Assembly: GCF_023278365.1 (NCBI RefSeq)
Contig: NZ_CP075338.1
Location: 2,046,001 to 2,110,000 of the forward strand
Direction of reading: 5' to 3'
Length of the DNA stretch: 64,000 nt
From: Epilithonimonas zeae
GTDB lineage: Bacteria > Bacteroidota > Bacteroidia > Flavobacteriales > Weeksellaceae
Shown: positions 43,049 to 51,970 of the stretch, piece by piece
Layout: each line of letters begins with the position of its first letter
Position numbering within the stretch: the first letter of the stretch is position 1
Program-made: the position numbers and the translations under genes
Notes under the pieces: model-generated
What the model was told of the DNA's origin: nothing
Seen by the model: the letters and a program-made list of their open reading frames with translations, nothing else
Database searches by the model: none

Positions 43049-46027
43049 TTAAAATTTAATATTTACATTAAATCCAAAATCTCTAGTAGTTGGTAAGATT
43101 CCTATTGAGTTACCTCTTGATCTAATTCCACCACCAACTCCAGCTTCTGGATCTCCGTAAGGAAGATTTTTATGGATAATCCACAGGTTTCTTCCAACAA
43201 GAGATAAAGTTACATCTTGCAAGAATGTACTTTGAAGAATGCTCTTAGGTAAAGAGTATGATATACTAGCTTCTCTCAATTTAACATAAGATGCATCATA
43301 AACATATCTACTATTAGGAGCATTTGTATAACCTTCCGGCTGGTAGCTATAGTAGTTTGTTTCGTTAAGAACTGCTGTACCATTTGCTCTAATACCTCCT
43401 ACCTGAGTAGTATTTGGATTACCATTAGCATAAACACCAGGTAAAATTACGCCTGTAGGATTTCTCCATTCAGGCGATACAGTATCAGCATACAAGCCGC
43501 CTGCATAACCATACCATAAATCTGTTGAGAAAGTATCACCACCTTGTTGAACATCAATTAAGAAGCTTAATGAAATTCCTTTATAGCTAAATGTATTTCT
43601 TAAACCTCCTGTCCAGTCTGGTGTAATATTACCAATTACTTTTGGAGCTGTTTTTGCCCAAAGACCATTAGCTTGTACAACTCTTTGTCCATTTTCATGG
43701 TATACATAATCTGTACCTACCAACGAACCAAAAGCCTGACCTACACTTGCATTAAGTGTAACACTTCCCTGATATGCGCCTAACTGATAATTATCAACAC
43801 CATTTAAGTCAACAACGATGTTTTCATTTTTTGCCCAGTTAGCAACTAAATCCCAAGAAAAGTCTTTTGTTCTAATTGGCGTAACATTTAATGCTACTTC
43901 TACTCCTTTATTATCAATTCTACCAGCATTAAAGACCATTTGATTAAATGTTGTAGCATTCGAAATTGGTAAATTAATAATTTGATCGGTAGTTCTGTTA
44001 TTATAGTAAGCGAAATCGATACCTAATCTTCTCTTGAAAAACTGTAGCTCTGTACCTACTTCAAATTCTTTAGATCTCTCTGGTTTCAAATTAGGATTCT
44101 TCAAAATATTAGAAGTATCGAACATAACAACTCCATTATAATTACCTAAAGAAGTGTAAGTATTCACTAAGTTATAAGGATCTGTAGATCCCCCTACGAC
44201 AGCGTAATTTCCACGAATTTTCCAAAAACTTAACCAATCTTGATTAATTAAATTAGACAAAATTACAGACCCAGCAACAGATCCATAACCGTAAGTTCTG
44301 TTGTCTTTTGGTAAAGTAGATGCTTGATCCACACGATAGGTTCCATCTATATAATATGTATCTTTGTACCCAATCGATGCTGTAGCATAGGCACCAGAAG
44401 TAACTGATCTTTGAAGTGTTTCAGCTGCAGGTTTAACTACACCTTGAGAGTTTGAAAGAGCATAAAGTCCTGGAACAACCAAGCCTCCCTCTGTCGAAGC
44501 ATAAACATTTTCGTTTCTATTTCTTCTAACGTTTGCACCAATGATACCAGAAATATCAAGATCATCTGTGATATCAAATCCGTAGTTTAAGAAAGCGTCA
44601 AAGTTAGTTTCTGTTCTATTAATATCTTGTCTAGAGTATCCTGACTCAACATTGTTACCAGAAGCTCCCCAAGCTCTAGGTACTGATCCAGCAGCTAATC
44701 TATTCTCAATTACCATATCCATCATATCATGAGATAATTTTGCAGTAAAATTAATCTTCTTTGTAAAAGAATATGTTAATGAAGCATAGCTAAAACTTCT
44801 TGTTCTTCTGTCAGACTGATAACTTTCGTATCTTAAAAAATATGGATTATCCCAGTAATAAGGTCTTATATCGTCTGGTGCGTGCCAGTTCCAAGTAATG
44901 TTCTTTTTTGTTCTGAAATAAGCATCTCTTTGTTCAATAATATCAGTATTAACATTCCACCATTGTCTGAAAGCTGACATCGTATTATCTGAATAACCTG
45001 TCTCGTTTCTTCCTTTAGTATTTTGCAATGTTAAAGAAGAATAAACAGAAGCTCTTAACTTATCAGTTAAATCGTAATTAAACTTTGTTGATATCGTATT
45101 TTTTTTCAATTCTGAATTAGGCAAAATACCATTCATTAATTGATTAGTGTAATTCAACAAGAAATCACCTTTTGGACCTGCCTTTTGTAAAGATAAAGTA
45201 TTTGTATAAGTATTGGCCGTTTCAAAAAAGTCAACTGGCGTATGCTTTCCAGCAACATAAGGAGTCATTTTACCATAATTAGGAGAAGTAACATCAAAAC
45301 TATCCCAATTATAAAGCATACTTCCATCATATGCAGGACCTAGAGAGGCATCATCACTAAAGTTAGAATAGCCATCATAGTTAAAATAGTCACCATATCC
45401 ACCTCCAAATTTGTTTTGGTATTTTGGGAAAGTTGATTTATCTATAGAACCAACACTTACACCAGAATTAAGAGTAACACCCCATTTGTTGTCATCTTTT
45501 CCTCTACCAGACTTAGTTGTAATTACTATAACGCCATTAAGACCTCTTTCTCCGTAAAGTGCGGATGCTGCTGCACCTTTTAATACATTTATAGACTCTA
45601 TATCTTCTTGATTGACATCAGAAAGAAAATTTCCATAATCATATTGCCCAGAAAGAGAAGTGTTACTAACTGGTGAACCATCTATAACGATTAATGGACC
45701 ACCAGCATTTAAAGATTTATAACCTCTAATTACCAAATTAGAAGAACCACCAAAGTTATTATTGGTGTTAACCTGTAAACCAGCTACCTTACCAGATAAC
45801 TGAGAGGCAACGTTACCTGTATTAGTAGTTCCTTTAGTAATTGCATCAGATTTAATTTCTTGAGATGCATATCCTAAAGATTTCTTGTCTCTCTTGATAC
45901 CCAAAGCCGTTACAACAACGCCTTCAATATCTTGCGTTTTAGCTGAGTCTTGTACCGTTTGCGCAGAAACCATTGCAAAAGACGACGAAAGAACCACTGC
46001 CAACACACTTGTTGTTAATTTTTTCAT
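43049..46027 (-). CDS. SusC/RagA-family TonB-dependent outer-membrane channel
   Basis: A 992-residue protein with a signal peptide (MKKLTTSVLAVVLSSSFAMVSAQ). Right after it comes the TonB-box/plug region (TQDIEGVVVTALGIKRDKKSLGYASQEIK), plug motif NVLKGAAASALYGERGLNGVIVITTKSGR, then a beta-barrel to the C-terminus (FGFNVNIKF). The Ig-like carboxypeptidase regulatory domain often found at the N-terminus of SusC proteins is absent. With the SusD partner it should import an oligomeric nutrient. No glycan hydrolase, sigma or anti-sigma gene is adjacent. Confidence 0.92.
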   Translation of the reverse strand: MKKLTTSVLAVVLSSSFAMVSAQTVQDSAKTQDIEGVVVTALGIKRDKKSLGYASQEIKSDAITKGTTNTGNVASQLSGKVAGLQVNTNNNFGGSSNLVIRGYKSLNAGGPLIVIDGSPVSNTSLSGQYDYGNFLSDVNQEDIESINVLKGAAASALYGERGLNGVIVITTKSGRGKDDNKWGVTLNSGVSVGSIDKSTFPKYQNKFGGGYGDYFNYDGYSNFSDDASLGPAYDGSMLYNWDSFDVTSPNYGKMTPYVAGKHTPVDFFETANTYTNTLSLQKAGPKGDFLLNYTNQLMNGILPNSELKKNTISTKFNYDLTDKLRASVYSSLTLQNTKGRNETGYSDNTMSAFRQWWNVNTDIIEQRDAYFRTKKNITWNWHAPDDIRPYYWDNPYFLRYESYQSDRRTRSFSYASLTYSFTKKINFTAKLSHDMMDMVIENRLAAGSVPRAWGASGNNVESGYSRQDINRTETNFDAFLNYGFDITDDLDISGIIGANVRRNRNENVYASTEGGLVVPGLYALSNSQGVVKPAAETLQRSVTSGAYATASIGYKDTYYIDGTYRVDQASTLPKDNRTYGYGSVAGSVILSNLINQDWLSFWKIRGNYAVVGGSTDPYNLVNTYTSLGNYNGVVMFDTSNILKNPNLKPERSKEFEVGTELQFFKRRLGIDFAYYNNRTTDQIINLPISNATTFNQMVFNAGRIDNKGVEVALNVTPIRTKDFSWDLVANWAKNENIVVDLNGVDNYQLGAYQGSVTLNASVGQAFGSLVGTDYVYHENGQRVVQANGLWAKTAPKVIGNITPDWTGGLRNTFSYKGISLSFLIDVQQGGDTFSTDLWYGYAGGLYADTVSPEWRNPTGVILPGVYANGNPNTTQVGGIRANGTAVLNETNYYSYQPEGYTNAPNSRYVYDASYVKLREASISYSLPKSILQSTFLQDVTLSLVGRNLWIIHKNLPYGDPEAGVGGGIRSRGNSIGILPTTRDFGFNVNIKF

Positions 46028-46133
46028 ATCAAATCAAATTTTTCAATAAACAAAAATGCAAAACATTATTAATATATACAACATAAATTCTTAAAAATTT
46101 GTTAATAATATTTATTAAAGCCTTACTAATACA

Positions 46134-46141
46134 TAACTTTG
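46134..46141 (+). promoter_or_regulatory. Putative -7 box of rnhB
   Basis: TAACTTTG matches TAnnTTTG, 17 bases before the rnhB ATG at 46159. A divergent transcript for susC starts in the same 131-base gap. Confidence 0.45.
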
Positions 46142-46158
46142 CAATATTATTTTTTATT

Positions 46159-46755
46159 ATGCAACTAATACAGAATTTTTCAATCGACCTTATAGAAGCA
46201 GGTTGCGATGAAGTCGGAAGAGGTTGTTTAGCCGGACCTGTCGTGGCTGCGGCTGTAATAGTTGATAAAAATTTTAAGCAAAATTTGGTTAACGATTCTA
46301 AAACGTTAAATTTCAAAACCAGACAGAATCTTGACCTATATATCCGTGAAAATGCAGTTGATTTTGCTATTGCGGAATTATCGCCGGCATTTATAGACGA
46401 ACATAATATTTTAAATGCCAGCCTGCACGCCATGCATCGTGCACTTGATCAGCTTAATACGAGACCTGAATTGATTTTAGTAGATGGCAACAAGTTTCAT
46501 CCTTATAATTACATTCCGCATCATTGTATAATTAAAGGGGACAGCAAGTATCTTTCAATTGCAGCTGCTTCGATTTTAGCTAAAAACTACCGTGATAATC
46601 TGATGATCAAACTTCACGATGAATTTCCGGATTACGGTTGGAATACCAATTTCGGTTATTGTACCAAAACACACCAAAAGGCTTTGAAAAAATTTGGCCC
46701 AAATATCCATCACAGAAAATCATTCCGTTTAGAATATGATGTAGAAATCGATTAG
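46159..46755 (+). CDS. rnhB: Ribonuclease HII
   Basis: A 198-residue endonuclease that cuts RNA in RNA/DNA hybrids, mainly single ribonucleotides. I chose the ATG at 46159 (MQLIQNFSIDLIEAGCDEVGRG), since a frame to 46099 adds only a hydrophobic stretch. Catalytic acids: Asp and Glu in CDEVGRGCLAGPV; Asp in LILVDGNK; the next conserved part is SILAKNYRD. The C-terminal KFGPNIHHRKSF is a family motif. It is followed by a helicase-nuclease gene of DNA repair 46 bases downstream. Confidence 0.95.
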   Translation: MQLIQNFSIDLIEAGCDEVGRGCLAGPVVAAAVIVDKNFKQNLVNDSKTLNFKTRQNLDLYIRENAVDFAIAELSPAFIDEHNILNASLHAMHRALDQLNTRPELILVDGNKFHPYNYIPHHCIIKGDSKYLSIAAASILAKNYRDNLMIKLHDEFPDYGWNTNFGYCTKTHQKALKKFGPNIHHRKSFRLEYDVEID

Positions 46756-46801
46756 TTTCTAAAAAACAAATTTGTAAATTGCTTCCTCTATACATAAGGT
46801 A

Positions 46802-49800
46802 ATGCAAAACTCATATTCTGTTATCAACGCATCTGCTGGTTCAGGTAAAACTTACACACTCGTCCAGAGGTTGTTGATGATCTGTCTCAGATCTCCCAAT
46901 CAATCGGATGCAATCAGAACTATTATTGCATTAACGTTTACGAACAAAGCCGCCAACGAAATGAAGGAAAGAATCCTTTTCTATCTTGGTGAGTTTGTAA
47001 AAGAAGACTATTCCGAAAATCAAGATCTCATAAATATTCAAAAAGCACTTGCAGAACAAGGCTACCGAATCACATTAGATGATTTGAGACACCGTTCCCA
47101 GAAAGTTCTCGATTATATTTTACACCACTACTCTACGCTTAACATCGGAACGATTGATAAGTTCAACTCCCGCTTGGTAAAGAGTTTTTCTTATGAATTA
47201 GGATTGGCTCAGAACTTCAATCTGGAAATCCAGCCGGAACCTTACCTGATAGAAGCAGTGGACAAGATGCTGGACGAGATTGGTGAAGAACAAACTGTTT
47301 CCGAAGCGTTTATGGATTTTGTCAATTACAATCTGGACAATAATGAGCGGGTCAATCTGAATCAAACCCTTTATAACTCGGCGAAAAAATTTGTGAATGA
47401 TATTCATTACCAGCCTTTGCAGGATAATAAAGATTTTGAATGGCAGGCTTATGAAAACAAGAAAAATGAGTTGCGGAAAAAAATCAGTGATAACAGAATC
47501 CAATCCTCGCAACTTGCGACACAAGCTTTAGAATTAATAAAAACCCGAGGAATTGATATTGAAGATTTTGCCCAAGGTAAGAATGGTTTAGGAGGATTTT
47601 TCCAAAAAGTTCAGGATTTTTATAATAAAAAAAGAGACGGATTTCCTTTTCCCTCCAACGAAGATTCAGCATTGACAACTTATTTCAAAGGAGCCGCCGC
47701 AAAATCAAAACATAAACAAAGTGACATCGAGGAAATTCTGCCGCAACTGATTTCCTGGCGAAAAGATATAATCGACCTTTATATTGATTCTCAGAAAAAA
47801 GAAAAAATCCTGGAAGCGATTCTACCTTTGAAAGTCAACGCCGATATCCAGAAAAAGCTGTTGGAAATCGAAGAAGAAAACGACTTGGTTTTGCTTTCGA
47901 AATTTAATATTATCATTAATGAAAATCTTCGAAATGAGCCTTCTGCATTCATTTATGAGAAAGTAGGAACTCAATTTCAGCATTATTTTTTTGATGAGTT
48001 TCAGGATACTTCAGCGATGCAGTGGCAGAATTTTTTACCACTTAGGGACAACAGCATTACTTCGGACAATACAAGTTTTACGATTGTCGGTGACCCGAAA
48101 CAGAGCATCTACCGATTCCGAGGAGGCGAAAGTGAACTGATGCTGAACATCATCAATCAAACTGAAATCACACCAAAATTTGCAACCGCTGAACACCTTA
48201 GATTCAATTGGCGAAGCGCTAAAAATATTGTCGACTTCAATAATCGGTTGTATGATTTTATGTCTCAGGCTTTGAATAATGAGCATCAAAAAATCTTTGG
48301 TGAAAATGCTGTTCAGGAAGCACAATCCAACCTGGAAGGCCGAGTCAAAGTTCATCTTTTGGAAAACTCGGTGAAATCTATTTTTTATGAAGAATCTGCT
48401 GAGAAAATGCGAAATGACATCCAGGAATGTCTGGATAATGGATTTACGTTTTCAGACATAACGATTCTTTGCCGAGGAAATAATGATATTTTTAATTATT
48501 CCCAACTATTAGGAAATCTGAAAGTCCAGTACAATGGAAAAGAAACCCATATCAAAACCATTTCTGAGAAAGGATTGACACTTGATTTATCTTTTACAAT
48601 CAAAGCTTTAATTGAATATTTGAACTGGGAAATTACACCAAAGAATCGTCAGTTTCTGGTTAAAATGATGTACTTTTTGAATGTTTCCGGCAGAATCACA
48701 ATGACAGATTTCACCTCTGAAATCAAAACCATTCTGAATCTGGAATCTAAGTCAGAAATCGAAAATTATATCGATTCTCATTATCATATTAAATTGATCC
48801 AAAATGATGTTCCGCAACTTAATCTTTATAATTTCATAGAATACTACATTCAGGAATTTTCGGTTGAAAATAAGGAAACAGATTTCCTTCTTAACTTTCT
48901 GGAAATGCTTTTCAATTACACACAAAATGCTGGTGCTACATTGAAAGAATTCCTGAAATTCTGGGATGACGAAGCTTCGAAAATCAGCATCCAGGCGAGT
49001 GAGAATATCGATGCCGTTCAGATTATGACGATTCATAAAGCTAAAGGTCTTGAGTTTCCTGTTGTTTTTATCCCGATGCGAAACGAAAACAGCGACAAAA
49101 AATTCTCCGAATGGTACGACCTCAACAGTGAAGATGAATTGAAAACCGTGATTTTGACTCAGTTTTCTTCCGAGCTGGAAACGTATGACGAAGGTTTAGC
49201 TCAATTCAATTTTGAAAATTCTTACCGGAATAAGATTGATCGCTTCTGCATCCAATATGTAGCAACTACAAGACCTGTGGAGCAGCTTTTCTTGTACCTG
49301 GAAAAGCCGAGCAAATCTTCTAATCATCTTGAATTATTTGATTTTGTGACAGAGTTTCAGCCGACAGAAAACGGAGAAAAGTTAGATTCGTTTGATATTT
49401 TCCCTGTTACTGATTTAAGAAAAAAGAAAGGGAAAAAGAAAAAAGAGTATCTGTCAGAAAACATCAATTCAATTTCCCAGAAAACCGAAAAAGCTTCGAA
49501 TATCGAAATTGCTACGACTTCTAAAAATTATCAAAATCGCGTAGAGCACGTACGAATGGGAATTTTCACGCACGAGATTTTATCTAAAATCAAAACTAAA
49601 AAAGATGTTTCCAAAGTTCTAAACGCATATCTTCTGGAAGGTATCATTACCAATGAAGAACAAAAATCAATTTGGGAAAGGATTGAAAATGTTCTTACTG
49701 ATGTTAATTATTCTGCTTATTTTGCAGAGAATCTGAAAATCATCAATGAAAGAGAAATGTTTGCAACAGAAAATGAGCAATCCAAAACCTATCGTCCGGA

Positions 49801-49951
49801 CCGCTTGATTGAAACTGAAAATGGTTTCATCATCGTAGATTTCAAAACTGGCGAAGAAAAGGAGAAAGACCAGAAACAAGTGGAAACTTATAAAAATAAG
49901 CTGGAACAATTTGGGAAGAAAGTCATCAAAACAGACGTGATCTATATATAA
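46802..49951 (+). CDS. UvrD-type helicase with C-terminal RecB nuclease (AddA/RecB-like)
   Basis: A 1049-residue superfamily-1 helicase. Motifs in order: SAGSGKTYTLVQRLL (P-loop, residues ~10-25), ALTFTNKAANEMKERI (Ia), FFDEFQDTSAMQW (Walker B), GDPKQSIYRFRGGE (III), and MTIHKAKGLEFPVVFIP (V/VI region). A Lys-rich linker near 860-890 precedes the nuclease motif YRPDRLIETENGFIIVDFKTG with QVETYKNKL (RecB-type D...DxK...QxxxY). The enzyme would process double-strand ends for recombination. Chi recognition cannot be read. No AddB or RecC partner is adjacent. It lies 46 bases behind rnhB. Confidence 0.9.
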   Translation: MQNSYSVINASAGSGKTYTLVQRLLMICLRSPNQSDAIRTIIALTFTNKAANEMKERILFYLGEFVKEDYSENQDLINIQKALAEQGYRITLDDLRHRSQKVLDYILHHYSTLNIGTIDKFNSRLVKSFSYELGLAQNFNLEIQPEPYLIEAVDKMLDEIGEEQTVSEAFMDFVNYNLDNNERVNLNQTLYNSAKKFVNDIHYQPLQDNKDFEWQAYENKKNELRKKISDNRIQSSQLATQALELIKTRGIDIEDFAQGKNGLGGFFQKVQDFYNKKRDGFPFPSNEDSALTTYFKGAAAKSKHKQSDIEEILPQLISWRKDIIDLYIDSQKKEKILEAILPLKVNADIQKKLLEIEEENDLVLLSKFNIIINENLRNEPSAFIYEKVGTQFQHYFFDEFQDTSAMQWQNFLPLRDNSITSDNTSFTIVGDPKQSIYRFRGGESELMLNIINQTEITPKFATAEHLRFNWRSAKNIVDFNNRLYDFMSQALNNEHQKIFGENAVQEAQSNLEGRVKVHLLENSVKSIFYEESAEKMRNDIQECLDNGFTFSDITILCRGNNDIFNYSQLLGNLKVQYNGKETHIKTISEKGLTLDLSFTIKALIEYLNWEITPKNRQFLVKMMYFLNVSGRITMTDFTSEIKTILNLESKSEIENYIDSHYHIKLIQNDVPQLNLYNFIEYYIQEFSVENKETDFLLNFLEMLFNYTQNAGATLKEFLKFWDDEASKISIQASENIDAVQIMTIHKAKGLEFPVVFIPMRNENSDKKFSEWYDLNSEDELKTVILTQFSSELETYDEGLAQFNFENSYRNKIDRFCIQYVATTRPVEQLFLYLEKPSKSSNHLELFDFVTEFQPTENGEKLDSFDIFPVTDLRKKKGKKKKEYLSENINSISQKTEKASNIEIATTSKNYQNRVEHVRMGIFTHEILSKIKTKKDVSKVLNAYLLEGIITNEEQKSIWERIENVLTDVNYSAYFAENLKIINEREMFATENEQSKTYRPDRLIETENGFIIVDFKTGEEKEKDQKQVETYKNKLEQFGKKVIKTDVIYI

Positions 49952-49954
49952 ACA

Positions 49955-49995
49955 AAATCCCGAGAAAATAATTTCCTGGGATTTGCTTTTTTATT
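49955..49995. terminator. Terminator region after the helicase gene
   Basis: aaatccc (49955-49961) and gggattt (49978-49984) form a short stem with T-run behind. The convergent DUF3857 gene ends at 49991. Confidence 0.55.
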
Positions 49996-51964
49996 TTTTT
50001 ACGACTGTCACAACTTGACCTTCCAGCTTCGTAATATTATCAAAAATTTGCTTGAACGCCGGATAATATTCTTTCGGGTAAACCGGATCTTCAACTGTTG
50101 TCGTGGTTTCGACAGTCAGTTTATTGCCTTCCTGCGTTACTTTGTAAACATATTGGATGGCATTATCCTCTGTTCTGAATTTTTTGGACTTTGGTACATT
50201 TTCAAAAACATAGCCGTCCGGCAAAGTGATGGTCACTTTTTTGATTTTATCGTAGCCTGTATAGAGTTCTATTGGTGAACGTCTCTCCTCAGTCTGGTCA
50301 AATTCGTGGGATTTATTGTATAAAAATAGTAACGGATTAAATACTAACTTACCGCCAATGCCGTCCACAAAAGAATCAGAATCGAAGTCGAAGCTGGTTT
50401 GGAAATCATTATTGTCTAACAGCTCTGTTTTGATGTTGGTATAAGGAAATTTATATCTTTCTTTATAGCTGGAATTTTGATATTCGTTTTTATCCTCATT
50501 ATAACTTTCGTTATTCATCATTGCATATAACTGGGTATCTCTGTCTGAGAAATTACCGGAGACTGTCCCATCCTGATTTAGTTTTGCATCTACAGTCAGG
50601 AAAGTCTGGCTCTTGCCCGGACAAAAAATATTCACTTTTTTAGCTTCTTTTTCCGTCATAATATAACCATTATAATTAAGAGCTGACGGACGGATTAGAT
50701 TTGGCAAAGTCATCTTAGATGTTGCATCATAAATCATCGCTTTTCCATCAATCTCAAGAAATGCCAAACAGTAATTAAGCTGATTAATTGATGGCGAATG
50801 ATCCAAAAGCAAACCACGTCTTATGGTTGATAATACAACAGGTTGTGCATCCAAATCTGCACTTCGCATCAACAAAACCATTAGCAGATTGATTTCGCCA
50901 GAACTTCCAACTTTGCTGGAAATAAGTTCCTTGATGCCTTTACCTTCTTCCGAACCTACTGTATAATTATTATTCCAAGTGTAATTTTTCTGAACAAATT
51001 TCAGAATAGCTGCTGCTTTTTCCTGCGGAGAGTTGATACTTTTTATGTCTGCCGGAAGAAGATCTTTTACATAAGATTTCTTTTTCAGCTGATCTCCAAA
51101 ATACTCAGATTCGTACAATTGTTTGCGGATATCTGACCAAGACACGGCATAAGATTTGAAACCTCCCAAGTCTCCGGATTCATAAGCTCCGGGCGTTCTT
51201 GTGATATTGGTAGAGTTAAGTTCAGCTCTGATGGATGTTCTGTAATTATCCAGATTATGAACATATTTTTCATCTCTGTATGGCGCAATATTTTCGTAAC
51301 CAAATCTGTAGGTATAATACTCGCCTCCATAGATATTTTTATCTGCAACATCTCTGTTTTTTGGTGTCAAGCTTCCTTTATAATCTATATTAAATCCCAG
51401 ATACTTCGGAAAATCAAGCACATAATCGAACCGTCTGGTCGGCACATTATCTTCTACCGTAATTTTATCTACAGACCAAACATAAGGTGACAGAATACTG
51501 TATTTGTACTCGATAACAGAGCCATCCTTTACATTTTCAAAAGCAAATTTGGTAACTGTATAGTTTTTGGATTCTTTGGATTTATATTTAGAATTTTTCT
51601 CTACAGCTGTAGTTTCTATTTTATCATTAACCAAATTGTAAGTGACCACCTTCAAAGACGTTACTCTTTCTGACTTGTTATTTTTGCCATCGTAAGTATA
51701 AATTTCTTGGTTGAGGAATTTCTCTGCCTGATCCTTTTTATAGATTTTCACTCGGCTTACCACGTCAAGATTCAACATTCCATCCGTAATATAATAGTGA
51801 TAAGATTTATAAATAATTTCCGCCGATTCTGATGGATTTTTGGCATACGAAGTTAATTTCAGATCTTCTATATTCAGCTTCGGTAAGTCAAGATATTTGT
51901 ACTGACCAAATACCGGCAATAGCAGACAGGTCAGTACGATTTGTAAAATTTTGGTTTTCATCAT
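49991..51964 (-). CDS. DUF3857/transglutaminase-like protein with lost active site
   Basis: A 657-residue secreted or lipid-proximal protein; a signal peptide ends near residue 20 (ILQIVLTCLLLPVFG). DUF3857 occupies roughly 30-230, then a transglutaminase-like fold at 310-420. Where the catalytic Cys should be (GDC in the neighbour) the text reads GSSGEI, Ser355 in the Cys place, and the His position is Tyr399 (LNYCLAF), while an Asp is kept in IYDATS. It is therefore probably not an active enzyme. C-terminal region ~450-657 is beta-rich (the DUF3858-like part). It lies six bases behind the active-looking paralogue. Confidence 0.82.
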   Translation of the reverse strand: MMKTKILQIVLTCLLLPVFGQYKYLDLPKLNIEDLKLTSYAKNPSESAEIIYKSYHYYITDGMLNLDVVSRVKIYKKDQAEKFLNQEIYTYDGKNNKSERVTSLKVVTYNLVNDKIETTAVEKNSKYKSKESKNYTVTKFAFENVKDGSVIEYKYSILSPYVWSVDKITVEDNVPTRRFDYVLDFPKYLGFNIDYKGSLTPKNRDVADKNIYGGEYYTYRFGYENIAPYRDEKYVHNLDNYRTSIRAELNSTNITRTPGAYESGDLGGFKSYAVSWSDIRKQLYESEYFGDQLKKKSYVKDLLPADIKSINSPQEKAAAILKFVQKNYTWNNNYTVGSEEGKGIKELISSKVGSSGEINLLMVLLMRSADLDAQPVVLSTIRRGLLLDHSPSINQLNYCLAFLEIDGKAMIYDATSKMTLPNLIRPSALNYNGYIMTEKEAKKVNIFCPGKSQTFLTVDAKLNQDGTVSGNFSDRDTQLYAMMNNESYNEDKNEYQNSSYKERYKFPYTNIKTELLDNNDFQTSFDFDSDSFVDGIGGKLVFNPLLFLYNKSHEFDQTEERRSPIELYTGYDKIKKVTITLPDGYVFENVPKSKKFRTEDNAIQYVYKVTQEGNKLTVETTTTVEDPVYPKEYYPAFKQIFDNITKLEGQVVTVVKK

Positions 51965-51970
51965 GCGTTT

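Noticed and set aside
46099-46158. rnhB extension with a hydrophobic leader
   Set aside because: Ribonuclease HII is cytosolic and begins at the family motif after 46159; the extension lies over the promoter.
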